In this document: positions 1-10,899 of the stretch, piece after piece
How positions within the stretch are numbered: position 1 is the first letter of the stretch
Layout of the letters: each line of letters starts with the position of its first letter
Origin: Sceloporus undulatus
Taxonomy: Eukaryota; Chordata; Lepidosauria; Squamata; Phrynosomatidae
Assembly (NCBI RefSeq): GCF_019175285.1
Contig: NC_056524.1
Span: 95,535,688 to 95,599,687, forward strand
Direction: 5' to 3'
Length of the DNA: 64,000 bases
The notes under the pieces: model-generated
Database searches by the model: none
Seen by the model: the letters and a program-made list of their open reading frames with translations, nothing else
Told to the model about the DNA's origin: nothing
Position numbers and translations under genes: made by a program

Positions 1-121
1 TATTATTTTTATTGAATTGTTTTTAACGTATGGTTTGTTATTTATATTGTTATTTCTTGTTGTTCACCGCCCTGATTTTCAGAAGGGCGGTATACAAATA
101 AAATTTTATTATTATATTATT
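1..121 (+). repeat. LINE 3' end with ATT microsatellite
   Basis: The text ACCGCCCTGA ... GGGCGGTATACAAATAAA followed by ATT repeats is a typical squamate LINE 3' terminus, with the microsatellite generated at the tail. The 5' part lies outside the window. Confidence 0.7.
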
Positions 122-295
122 ATTAAAAAGTAGCTCCATTTTGGAGCTTCTTTTTCGGTCCGCGCGGGAGTCGGGCCGTGTGAAGGCTCCGGCTCCCCCG
201 CGGACCTACTGGCGGCGGCGGCAGAACGCCGCAAAGCGGAGGTATGTACCCCGCCCATGTCTCCTATTCAGGTGTGGTCAGGTTACCATATAAAC

Positions 296-362
296 CTGAT
301 TTATGATGACCCTAAGGCAACACTTGACCACAAACTGATGCCTTAGGGTCATCATAAATCAG
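296..362. repeat. Perfect 24-bp inverted repeat, 19-base loop
   Basis: Arms 296-319 and 339-362 are exactly complementary over 24 bases. The arm sequence (CTGATTTATGATGACCC...) resembles the SINE-tail motif seen at 19935-19975 (GGGTCACCATAAGTCAGAAA), so this is probably two SINE ends head to head. Confidence 0.85.
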
Positions 363-1586
363 AAATAGCTTGAAGGCAAAGAAACAAACTAGCACTGAAA
401 TAGGTTTCAAGTGGCTTCTACCACAAAAGCATAAGTTTTTGCTTTCCTTTGCCTCAGGCAGCAAAATATCTTGGGCCAGCCCCACCTGGTATGTTTGCAT
501 GATTTTAATCTGAAAAATGGGTCAAAGGGGAAAGGTTGAGTCTTCCTTGCCACAAACTAAACCACCTCCCATCTAGTCTGGGTCACAGGCACAATTGCTT
601 TTCATTGCTTTTCCCCACTCACTCAGGGCTCAGAGACCCTGAAGTCTGCCATTGACATATCACACCTGCTGGCCTTTGTGTTTATTCACACAGTGTTGAC
701 ATTGTTTTGCTAGGGCAACATAATAACTGAGGCTTTGCATGGTCATTATCAAACTAGACAGATTAAATCTGTGAGAATGGGGAAGGTGGCTTTTGAGAAG
801 TCTCCTTACCATGGACACTTGTCATTGTTCAAAATTCAGGGTGCTGGAAAAGTAGCATACTGAATCTTGTGGAGATCCTCCACACAGAGAGACTCATGAG
901 GAAAATGCACAGGATGGGAATAGGACTGGCATACAATTACTAGTCTGGGAGGGATGAGGAATTGCTATGACAACAAAAAATCCACCACAAACCATTTTCA
1001 ATTTTATTTCAGTGTGCACCATAACAATATATTTAAATCTTTTTTCCAGTACAGTTGGCACAGTTCTTCAAAATTGAAATGAACAAGAGTTCCATTTCAG
1101 GAATTCTAGCCTCCTCCCTTCACCCACACATCCTGCAGTAACTGGCACACTAGCAAATACGATAGTGGAAACTGTTGTATCTTAAAAAGTTAAGACACAA
1201 AGTACTGTCATAAATTTCTTCATTCCACATTTGAAGAGAAAAACCCATAGTGCTATAAAGCACAGTGCAAGCCCACCACTATTACCTGCCCCTTTTTATA
1301 TAGTGGCCCCAGTCCAGAGATCCTTTGGCATGGCAGCAGGCTGTGTAAAACATCCCCACTACATTTGATCATTTCTCTACCAAACTGATAGCTGTGCCAA
1401 CCAAGCCAAAACAAATCACCCATTCTGCCTCAGAGCTGAACTTTTTTAACAATGAATCTCAGGCACCAGATTTTAAATGTCAATTCACAGAGCCATCTTA
1501 GTATGATTTCTTCTTGATAAGTGTCTTAAAGTCTTAGGGTTTTATTGGTAAAATTTATTCCAAGGAGGTGTGGCACTATCTGCCTC

Positions 1587-2187
1587 TATGGGCATCACTA
1601 GGGAGGTACGGACCACCCCTCCCCTAAGTAGGGATGACAAACCTACTCCCCAAACATTTACCTTTGGGCTGTGGCTTTCGCTTGTGTCCCATTAAAATGT
1701 TGGAGCTGTGGAAGAGATGGGGTGATTGGGGTGAGGCTCAGATTGGGAGAGGAGAAAGGAGAGGGCCATTTTGTTTTGTTTTTAAGAAAATAAAAAATTA
1801 AAATTAAAAATTACATTTTTGTAAAAAATAAAATTAGAAATTATTTTTTTACAATTTTCTATAAATACATCACATCTTACCAAAGATATACTTTAACTAG
1901 ATGAAACTATGTACATATAAATACATTTAGGCTATGTGTATGATATTGTAATTTAAATGTATAACTTTAATTTTGCTAGTTGTTTATGTCACAACTATTG
2001 CCATTACACTCAGTGATACAGGGGAATTGCAATGTATGAGTAATATTAGTACCAAAAACAACAACAACAACAACAACCCATGTTACTAGGGATTCTGTAT
2101 GGTGTGGTATGGGAGAAGGTCAGTGGAGGAGGGGGGTGACACAATGAGTTACCACACTGGGTGATGCCAACCCTAGTGATGCCACTG
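1587..2187. mobile_element. hAT-like element with GGCATCACTAGGG termini
   Basis: Left end GGCATCACTAGGG (1591-1603) and right end CCCTAGTGATGCC (2171-2183) are inverted copies. The interior is AT-rich and non-coding. Elements with CAGTGGC...CACTAGGG ends are common in reptiles; the superfamily is an inference. Confidence 0.6.
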
Positions 2188-3199
2188 CCTTCTTCTTAAG
2201 TCTGAGAAAGTGTGAATTGCCCAAGATCACTCTGTGGGCTTCCGTGACAGAGCAGGGAATCAAACTTTGGATGATTACTTGAAAAGCAAATCTCACTCTT
2301 CACACAACAAAACAAATTGAGGGTATACTTGATTAAATCGGAAGCACAAACAGAATGACATGAATGGCTAAACATTTCTTAAAGCTAGGTTTTATTAAAA
2401 GCTGAAAAAATAAAACAACTCCCATCAGGCCCCTAAAAAGTAAGAGTAAAGGCACCAGGCAAATAGGCCTGAATATTCCCTGTTTACAGAGCCACAACAA
2501 AACATTTCTGCCTCATTTCTGAAGAGGGAGGCAGAAAGACAAGGCTTTCTGTCTTTGCTTTTAGCACACAGACAAGGTTTTATGAAAGAAGACAGTCTCT
2601 GACAAATTCTGAGACCCAGACATTTATGCCTTATTCAGAACCTTAGAAAACATGTTGGATCAATATATGAAGAAGGAAGCCTGCTAGTTCTGCCTGCCAC
2701 GTCTCCCGTGTCATTTTTCTCAGAATGTCACAGAGTTTCCACTACATGTGGAAGCTCTGTTTGTGACTGGAAACCCTGATTTATTTATTTATTTATTTAT
2801 TTATGGTGAGTCTCCACATATAGCAAAACTCTCTTGTTCTTGTTCAGATTTGTCTCTGCCCATGTGAGGTGAACAATGGAGTGGGGGACAGAGTAGGACA
2901 CGTTCCTCTTTCAGGGTGATTTTACACATTTCCTAAAAGCCTGAATTCACCAACATTTTTAAAATATCATAGCCTTAGTCAAATAATTATCAATGGAAGA
3001 ATAAAACTGGTCTACTGACCTGGGCAGACTTAGCATATTGCCATCATTCATTTATTTATGTTTTTCTAATCATTACGGACAAATAAATCTGGGTGCCATC
3101 CAAACCCCCCACTGTACTGATGGTCCCTATATAAATAGACAATTTAGTATAAAAACAGGTTTTTAAACAGAAAACATGCATTTTAGACACATTTAATAT

Positions 3200-3205
3200 T
3201 TTATT
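3200..3205 (-). terminator. Poly(A) signal candidate for XG
   Basis: AATAAA on the minus strand, about 180 bp after the proposed stop codon. No other canonical hexamer lies between the stop and this site. Confidence 0.5.
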
Positions 3206-3384
3206 CATAAAGATTTCTTTAATAGACCTCTAGCTCTAGAAAGATCATTCTTCAATTTTTACTATAGTGCATTGTTTCATATTGCACAAAATCTCAATGA
3301 GATTATTTATACATAAACATAATATAGTGCATAAACAGCTTCAGTGATCTTCTTGAAGTCATTTTTTCCTAATTCCTTAAGGGG

Positions 3385-3401
3385 TTAAACAACTGCTCCA
3401 C
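3385..3401 (-). CDS. XG: XG last coding exon: GAVV tail and stop
   Basis: A strong acceptor (T-run then TTTTTTAG, with a CTAAT branch-point-like motif about 20 bases upstream) is followed by GGAVV and TAA. Total exon length then closes in frame at 567 bp. An AATAAA signal on the minus strand at 3205-3200 gives a 3' UTR of about 200 bp. Human XG also has a very short tail (after CFRT: HEPENV). No residue similarity supports the last exon, so it rests on splice signal, frame and poly(A) site. Confidence 0.6.
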
Positions 3402-3524
3402 CTAAAAAATAGAAATATTAGAATTCATTTATATGAAATATGCAACATAGGTACTTTAGTCTTATGTCCAAAGTGCACTTTGGTGTAGACACACACTAGA
3501 CAGGGCAGGGAACCGTCTATTATC

Positions 3525-3580
3525 CCCTCTGTTGTAAGCCACCCGGATTCCCAGTGATTGGGCAGCATATAAATAAATCC

Positions 3581-3637
<57 letters not shown>
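3525..3637 (+). repeat. LINE 3' end and ATT microsatellite
   Basis: TTGTAAGCCACCCGG ... GCATATAAATAAATC is a LINE 3' end followed by about 18 ATT units (3583-3637). It lies upstream of the proposed last XG exon, inside the last XG intron. Confidence 0.7.
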
Positions 3638-3888
3638 GCCCCATTCATCCAAGGGTGAAAGATCAGACATTCATAAGCAGTCTCCTTCTGTACTGCTTAT
3701 GAATATCCTTCTAACACCAGGTGGAGTTTCTTAAATACCAGACTTGCTTGTTTTTATAATTTTATATAAAACTAATCAGATTATTTTAAAATTCAATGGC
3801 TGCTGATCAGCTGTGATAATTTTGTAATGTTTTACATAGCATTTTGTGCATTACTAGTGATAAATTGAGTCTCTGTCCAAGCAATATT

Positions 3889-4160
3889 GGGGCTGTACAC
3901 ACTGACACTTTGTGTCGGCCTGTATGGGTGGTGAGGGCTGAGCATCCACACGCTCAAAGCCCTTACCGTGCTTCCCGGGTGCCATTTTGGTGTTCACCCA
4001 TCAACACAGCACATGCCATGATGATACATGCTGGGCACAGCGCCCTATGGCACCCATTTTCGAGGCTTCTTTTTCTCCCTCCAGAGGTCCAGTGTATGGT
4101 TGCCACGGCCTAAATCTGGGGCAAACAGGGCAGCATCCTGCCACCCATCTGTACAGCCCC
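3889..4160. mobile_element. GC-rich TIR element, old copy
   Basis: Ends GGGGCTGTAC and GTACAGCCCC are inverted, flanked by ATT on both sides (3-bp target duplication). Subterminal hairpin GACACTTTGTGTC follows the left end. Few CpGs remain, which suggests an old insertion of the family described at 7546-8100. Confidence 0.75.
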
Positions 4161-5039
4161 ATTGACCCCAAGTGAATTTTCAAATTGAAATTCTAAGCGG
4201 AATGTTACCATTTTGAATTCTGATCATCTCAATTTCTGAAAACCTAATACTGTATGTTTATTACCTCCTGGATTCACCACTCAGTGTGTGTATGCATGAT
4301 GTCATGCACAGGTATAGACACATAATCTTGTTATTTCTTTTGTGATGACCATTGGCTATCAACAGCAAAAACTGACTGTCTGACCAACTCTGTGAAAATT
4401 AGCTATCCTTTATGTGGAATGTTAATATTCCTTGCTCTTACTAGACTTTGATTTTATTTTTTAAGTGTGTGCTAGTTTGTTTTTTGTTTTGTTTTGGGGT
4501 TTTTCTTCTTCTCTTTTTCACCCACTAGTCCTGTGTTTTGGGGAAAAGATAGGGCAGACATAAAGTAATTGATGATACAAGCAAGTGAATAACTTATCCT
4601 GTCTTCTGGCACTTCACTTAGTCTTTCCCATTTGTTAGGATAGAAGGCCATTATCTCATCTTTTATACCACATGCTATGCATACCACTGATTCTGAGCTC
4701 CACTCTTCATTGCTCTGATAAGGAGATCAGTAGCTAGTCAAAGTAAAGAGTAATTAAACTATTTTTCATTCATCACAGAAAAAGGAGTCTATACCATTTA
4801 AAATTCAGACTTGTGTATCCTGTATACTCAGAAGCAAATTCCAATTAATTCAATGGCACTTATTATGTAAATGGTTATAGGACATCAGCTTAAATCACTG
4901 GGACTAACTCAGAGAAAGATCACTCATTTACCCTGATCTGAAGTCTATTGTAGACAGGTTTATCCAGTGGAAGCAATTTTTAAAAGTTCATTTCTTTTTA
5001 AAGTTATAACCAGTTATATAATATTGCTGTTAGTCTTAC

Positions 5040-5162
5040 CTCTTGGTTTAAAACAGTATCGCTTTTGCTTGTAAGACGTATAGCCAGCTAGTGCTCCAAC
5101 AGCTAACAGCACTACTACAGCCACAACTGGGGATGTAATCTGAGCGGCTGAACTAGAATCAA
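5040..5162 (-). CDS. XG: XG exon 8: transmembrane segment
   Basis: 123 bp, phase 1-1, acceptor TGCAG, donor GTAAGA. It starts VDSSSAAQITSPVVAVVVLL, continues AVGALAGYTSY and ends with the basic anchor KQKRYCFKPR. The hydrophobic stretch ITSPVV to GYTSY is about 23 residues, right for one membrane pass. Human XG has IVSPIVSVVVVTLLGAAASY at this place. The YKQKRYCFK anchor parallels YQKKKLCFK in CD99, with the Cys conserved. Confidence 0.93.
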
Positions 5163-5732
5163 CTGCAGAGGGGAAAGGAACAGCAACACAGTTTCTTCAG
5201 AAATACACCACTCTATTCTGTTTTTATTGTAAAAAGTGGATTATCACTTTGACCCATACTTTCTAGGGTATTCCTGTATTGCAAATATGTGCACATTTAA
5301 AAAGCAGAACAAAAACAGTCTGGATAATCCCCAGAGCATTTTTTTTTAAATATAATTTTAATGAGACCATTCACAATGAATGAAAAATGACTATAAGGAT
5401 TTTAACAGCCTCATGGGAAGAAGCAAAAATTATTCTTATTAGTAAAAAAAAGAGAATGAAGTAAGGAGAGAGAGAGACATAAATTCATGCTCAGCCATGA
5501 CCAGTCTTAAAGGCTGTTATGATATATAAAGTATAGTCATTTTTTTCACTGTCTTTATTTTACATTTCATTATTTCTAATAGTGTGCAGTATTTCAAGTG
5601 TCAGAGTGCAATTGAAGAAAATTGAGAAAAAAGTAAGTCTCACTGAAATCTCTTGGTGTGATCAGAAAAAGTGTTAGGAAGTTATATCAATTAATTTAAA
5701 CTTGAGGATGGAACCAAACTAGAAATTGTATT

Positions 5733-5735
<3 letters not shown>

Positions 5736-5799
<64 letters not shown>

Positions 5800-5804
5800 T
5801 GTGT
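5736..5804. repeat. (TC)n(TG)n compound microsatellite
   Basis: About 22 CT units run directly into about 10 TG units, within XG intron 7. Polypyrimidine on the plus strand, so GA-rich in the XG transcript. Confidence 0.95.
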
Positions 5805-6015
5805 TTGTTAACTGCCTCCAAGTCAACCTCAGCTTATGGTGACAACCTCAGTTTATGTCATCAACAGGTTTAGGTTTTGTAGACTCAGGGCCATGGCTTC
5901 CTTTATTGAGTCTATCCACCTGTAATAGAATCTTCCTCTTTTCTTGCTGTATTCTATCTTACCTAGCACTATTATCTTTTCTAGTGAGTCATATCTTCTC
6001 ATGATGTGTCTAAAA
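5805..6015 (-). mobile_element. RTE/BovB-like LINE fragment
   Basis: Shares text with 40820-41045 (CTTATGGTGAC, CTTCCTCTTTTC, CCTAGCACTATTATCTTTTC, TCTCATGATGTG). The longer copy looks like an antisense BovB-type sequence. Confidence 0.6.
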
Positions 6016-6742
6016 TGTGACAACTACAATGGAGATTGCAATCAAGAAATCAGAAGAAGACTAGGAGGTGGAAGCGCAGCTATGAAAGAACAAGATAAGA
6101 TCTTAAAGTGTAAAGACATCTCACTGAACACTAAAGTTAATTCTGTCCATCCATTATATTTTCCATAACTATCTGTACATGTGAGTGTTGGATGGTAAAG
6201 AAAGCTGATAGGAAGAAAATCAACTTTTTTGAAATATGATGCTAGAGAATAATTCTGTGTATACTGTGGAATGACAAATAAATGGGTCCAAAACAAATCA
6301 AGCCTGAACTTCCCCTGATTGCCAGGATATAAACTTGAAGCTGAACTCTGCACATCACATTACACATCCCATACCTTCAACAGCATGTTTAAGCAGCCCA
6401 ACTGAGTGAAAAGCAGTTTCAAAGACAACAATCAAGATAATGCTTCTTATCCAGGCCAAGGCCATGGTCTATTTTCCCTTCCAAAAGTCACCCCACAACC
6501 ATTTACAACCAAAAGGCCAGTTTGCCTACATACAGCAGCTGTAGAAGACAATAGCAGCTGGTGTGCATTTGAAACGAGGTAAGAACTGATAGCACATTCC
6601 AGATGGGGTTGCACAACTCCTTTTTGTTTAAAACAAAATTGAGCAATTTAAGGGTAAATTTGAAAACATATGAATATATGAATACATAGTACAGGTCCAT
6701 CATATCTCCTTGAATGAAAATAATGTACCAGATTTCACTTAC

Positions 6743-6781
6743 CAGTATTTCCCCCTTGATCTGAAATATGTGGTCTTTCGC
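6743..6781 (-). CDS. XG: XG exon 7: short juxtamembrane stalk
   Basis: 39 bp, phase 1-1, acceptor TTTCAG, donor GTAAGT. Encodes GERPHISDQGGNT. No domain is recognisable. It is supported by strong splice sites and by frame closure with the transmembrane exon. Confidence 0.82.
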
Positions 6782-6959
6782 CTGAAACAGAGGTAATAAC
6801 ATGTTTGTTTGTTTTTCAGGAAAATCTATCAAGAAATACCAAAATCATATAAAGACCTATCTAAACATTGTATTCTTTTTAATGTTCTTGTGTTTAACTA
6901 CTTTTAACACTATTATTAGTTTTATTATATTTTCAATTTTTGTGTGAGATGAAATTTAA

Positions 6960-7045
6960 AGCACTATCTGTTTTCCCTGTTGTAAGCCTCCTTGAATCCC
7001 AGATTGGAAAAATTAGGAAAACAACAATATAAATAAATAGCAGCA
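6960..7045 (+). repeat. LINE 3' end remnant
   Basis: TGTTGTAAGCCTCCTTGAATCCC and AATATAAATAAATAG match the terminal pattern of the other LINE ends here. Diverged and short. Confidence 0.5.
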
Positions 7046-7545
7046 ATATATTGCTTTATTTGCTTAAAACACATATAGCTCCAATTGTAGAGTTGAATTT
7101 ATTGCTTTAAGTCATTTCTTGCTTTAGTAACTGATCAAGAATAAGAGCAACATTAATACTACCAAACTATGTTTTTATACAGGATATAAAATAAGAACAG
7201 GGAAAAATAGTTCAGTCATAGTTTCTTCCCACTGAATTAAGATCAAGGGCACTGATGCCCGCACATTGCCCTCCAGAAGTTTTTGGCCTACAGCTCATAT
7301 CAGCTTTAGCCAGATCTTGGAGGTAACTTCGCTTGTTGTCACTCTAGAAAGTGAGACCAGTGGCCTTCAGCCACATTTCTTTGAGTATCTTGGCTGTGGT
7401 GTCACTTTAGTTTATTCTGATTCTGAATGATGTGGCCAGCTGCAGGCAGGATTCTGTGCTAGTCTGAGTGGCAGATAATTGTTTTAAAGTAAAAAATAAT
7501 AATGATAGAGAAGCAATCTTTTAGCCACCCCATATAGTTAAGGTA

Positions 7546-8100
7546 GGCCCATTACAGACGGGCTTAAAGTACGCGCTCCGCTCATACTAGGGTTAGGAAG
7601 GGGCGTCACTTCCTGACCCTTCTAACTAGCATGCGCGGAGCACGTACAAAATGGCGGCACCCTATACACATAGGCGCCACCATGGCTACGTCACGACCAC
7701 ACCACATCCAAACAGGGCGGCGCGGAAGTGACGTACTGGGGCCGTGCAAGGGCGCCTGGGGAGCTCTTTCCGCGGTCCTGGAAGGAACTCCGTTTCGGAG
7801 CTCCTTCCACCTTTGTGTCGCTGGGCGCAGCCTTTACATGGCTGTGCCAGCGACGCAGAGCAGAAAGGGGCCAAGTGGCCCCTTTCTCCTCCTCCCCACT
7901 GCCACTGGGTGTCCTTGGGGCTTGAAGCCCCAAGGACACTCCTTTCCAGGCCGCGGGGAAGCGGCCTTTTGCCGCTTCCCCGCAGCCTGGAAAGCAGCAG
8001 ATTGGGGCCTCAGAGGCTGCCGTTGTGGCAGCTGAGGACCCGATCCGACGGGGAAAGGGCCGGTTACAGGCCGCCCCAAACAGGCAGTCTGTAACGCGTC
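7546..8100. mobile_element. GC-rich TIR element, young copy (555 bp)
   Basis: Non-autonomous DNA transposon with ends GGCCCATTACAGAC and GTCTGTAACGCGTC, flanked by GTA on both sides (7543-7545, 8101-8103). It is CpG-dense against an AT-rich background. It contains AAAATGGCGGC (YY1-like), GCGGAAGTGACGTA (ETS plus half CRE) and several internal inverted repeats. Overlapping open frames in all directions reflect GC content, not genes. The 3-bp duplication would suit PIF/Harbinger, but no transposase is present and the superfamily is not proven. It lies in XG intron 6. Confidence 0.8.
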
Positions 8101-8661
8101 GTAAACACAGCAACACTCCCCTCAACCAGCAACCTATAACACATGAACACACACACACACATCCCACTGCAACCAAACATGACAACCATATAATGACAAC
8201 TATTTAATCTGGGAACTTGAATTGAGCAATGTAATGAATTAATTTTATTAGTAATGTTTAAACTTCTGGCCCTAGCCAGCCTGGCCAATGGTAACAGGTT
8301 ATGGGATTCCAAAAACATCTGGAGGACCAAAATTCTGCACCCCTCCTAGATGAGATTTGAAAGTGCAAAATACTTCAAAGAGGTACTTGGAATCCAGCTC
8401 AAGAACGTAGCATGAATATGGGGCTTTAAGCCTTTGCCCCCGCCCACTGTAGTCCTGGATCAGTGGACTCTTCTCCATGCCTGCAGTGTCTAGGGCCAAA
8501 GAGTATTCTCTGTTTTTAAATGGAGTTTTGCCAAAATAATTTGCCAAAGGCCATTAGTTTTATGAAATAAGTTTAACTATAAAAATACAATGACATCATC
8601 AAATTACAGTACAAAATATTAACAAGCATCAGTTGATTTTAGATACCAATAAAATATCTTA

Positions 8662-8890
8662 AAGGCACCAGATCCCATCTAATCTTGGAAGCTAAGTGGT
8701 GTCAGCCCTGTTTAGTACTGGGATGAGAGACTGCCAATGAATACCAGGTGCTCTGGGCTATAGATCAGAGGAAGGAACTAATGAAACCAGCTGTGAGTAC
8801 TCATTGACTAAGAAAACCCTATGAAATTCATGAGGTTTCAGTAAACTGACAGGTGACTTGAAAGTGCACATACACACAAGCAAATAGAAT
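8662..8890 (+). mobile_element. 5S rRNA-derived SINE
   Basis: 8665-8760 follows vertebrate 5S rRNA with changes: GGAAGCTAAG, TTAGTACTGGGATG, GAGACTGCC, GAATACCAGGTGCT. This includes the internal promoter region. Behind it the tail reads GTAAACTGACAGGTGACTTG AAAGTGCACATACACAC, a BovB-type SINE tail. 5S-headed SINEs are known in several vertebrates including reptiles. Not a functional 5S gene: many changes and a foreign tail. It lies 180 bp downstream of XG exon 6. Confidence 0.85.
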
Positions 8891-9071
8891 AGGAATCCAG
8901 AGTGGCCTCTGGTCGCTCTGGGGGCATGCATCATCTGCACACCCATCTCCGAAGTATCCAGAAGCCACTTTATCTCGCCCCTCTGCATAGGGCCTAAAAG
9001 ATGTAGCCATGTTGAGGAATGCAGAAAAGGACTGCAGATTAGCTGAAAGAACCTAAACTATTATGCCATAC

Positions 9072-9122
9072 CTGCTGGAGGTAGAGGTTTCCCATCGTTG
9101 AGATCCAAGTCACTAAAATCAT
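9072..9122 (-). CDS. XG: XG exon 6: third acidic module
   Basis: 51 bp, phase 1-1, acceptor TTTCAG, donor GTATGG. Encodes HDFSDLDLNDGKPLPPA, where H is the split codon. The acidic DFSDLDLNDG resembles human XG YFNDVDRDDG and CD99 FSDADLADG, which sit in the same relative place before the stalk. Confidence 0.88.
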
Positions 9123-9353
9123 CTGAAAATATGAAATTGTAATATTACTTTTTCTCTCAAAATTCTCTTTCCAAGTTTTTCCCAATCTTGTGCTTCTTCA
9201 GAGACTTTCTTTTAGCAACTAAGCCTGTATTTGCAGACACTTTTCTGTTTCATGTATGAAAGATTAAGTTCCCTCTCTTCAAATTAGAACCATTTTATTT
9301 CATTATATTCAATACCCAACTCAACACAATGTCTCTACATGATTTGAGGCATG

Positions 9354-9690
9354 TGCCTTTGGAAAGAGCAAAAGGAAAAGAAAGGGTTTTAACTTTACTC
9401 CTTCCAGAGACAGAAACGAAGGATTTTCCCATTGGAAAGAGCAAAGGGGAAGAAAAGGGCTTGCATCTTCCAAATGTTGAAACATCACCAACCAATGGAT
9501 TTTGCCTTTGGAATAAGCAGAAGGAAAGGAAAGGTCAACTTTGTTCCTTCGGAAAGCTGAAACGCCACCAACTGATGGATTTTGCCTTTGGAAACAGCAA
9601 AGGGGAAGGAAGGGTAGGGCAGAAAACTTTGCTCCAGTGCCCTCCCAAATTGACACCACACCAACAAAAGCCCCAGCTTCTGACACTCAC
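9354..9690. repeat. Minisatellite, about four 73-80 bp units
   Basis: The text GCCTTTGGAAA-AGCAAA-GG-GAAGGAAAGG recurs at about 9355, 9428, 9504 and 9584, each followed by TGAAAC..CACCAAC. A partial fifth unit follows. Units differ by short indels. Not protein-coding as far as I can judge, although one reading frame on each strand stays open. In XG intron 5, 230 bp upstream of exon 6. Confidence 0.85.
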
Positions 9691-10899
9691 TTTCTTCTCT
9701 CCTTATCTCACTACCTGCCACATGGTCTGAACCTGAAGGGGATGCTGAAAAAGCATTCCAAGTACCTCCCTTCTCTGGAGAGTCAGCTAATCAGTATCTG
9801 AGGTCAGTGCCTTGAGATACTGTCCCCTTGGGGTGGCATGGCCCACTGTTTAAGAACCTAGGTGGCAGACAATGAAAGACTTAAGCAGCTCCTGCCAGTC
9901 ACTTTTCTAAACCTTTTACTTTTAAAAATCTATACAGCCAGCATTGTATGGGGCATAAACACTTGCACAACCACTAGGTCCACAAGTGGTGGCACATTCC
10001 CCACACTCCTGCAAAGGAGGTATTCATGACATCCTTGCATGAATAATTCCAGTCGTTGTGAACTTTGGTCACAGCCATTATGAAAAGGCTGGGATGCTGG
10101 AGGACCAGCTGGGTTGTCATGCCAACTGAGTCAGGCACCTGGGCACAGATCTGTTCCTAACCACAGCAAGTGCTACTGTATTCTGGTGTAACCTGACACA
10201 CTGGTACTACCTGCCTTCACCTCCTTCACCTCCTTTTCCACCCAAACCCATGCAACTATGCTATGGATTTTTCATGCTGCCAGCACCAAATAAGATTTTG
10301 GTCCAAGATTTTCAGATATGTGTTTGTGCATAAATGCCTTCTCATTAGTTCCTTAATAGCCTTGTATATACTTCAAGACCAAATCTTCCAACCACCATAT
10401 CATTGTGGTACACATGGACTAGTCTGGCCAAAAAACAACAACAACAAAAAACCACACACAAAAAACCCAACTTTTTTCCTAACTAGGGAAGCACATAATC
10501 AAAACATATATTGTGAAAGATTTGTTTTAAAATAGCCATTTAAATTTTCCATACGATATTCTTACTTGAATTGCTGTGCTCTGTTTGCTGCAGGGAAAGA
10601 CATGTAAATGGTTGAAGGTTGCAGTCACCACCACCAATGCATGTTTAACCCATTAGAAAAGGAGGAAAACACATATCCAAAAATACAAAATCCACATAAA
10701 AATAGCAGGAACTCACCCTGCCCCATGTGTTCCTAAAAACACTAAAAATTGCTGAAACTGCTCACATTTGGAGAGAACAGGAATAGTCCGTCCTCCTTGT
10801 ACATCCCCTGCTTCCCACAAATGGTGTGCAAAACTAGGTCACAGCATTCCCAATGCAACAGAAAATATAAAAGATATCATAGAAGCTAGTTATTGTCTT

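Larger units (their letters stand above)
1..3184. other. Region downstream of XG
   Basis: No coding exon is recognised. It contains a LINE 3' end (1-121), a perfect hairpin (296-362), an inverted-repeat element (1587-2187) and short microsatellites: CAA at 2055-2078 and TTTA at 2780-2804. 363-1586 and 2188-3184 are otherwise featureless. In human the next gene on this side would be GYG2; no exon of it is visible. Confidence 0.6.

Noticed and set aside
3425-3670. Polyisoleucine and polyasparagine open frames
   Set aside because: These are translations of the ATT microsatellite at 3583-3637.
7631-8330. Cluster of overlapping open frames up to 164 codons on both strands
   Set aside because: They lie inside a GC-rich inverted-repeat transposon with a 3-bp target duplication. 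GC content removes stops in every frame, and no splice or homology support exists.
8662-8765. Possible functional 5S rRNA gene
   Set aside because: Too many differences from vertebrate 5S, a truncated start and a SINE tail attached directly.
9321-9801. Open frames of 121 and 133 codons
   Set aside because: Both are translations of the minisatellite at 9354-9690 and have no matching splice sites.
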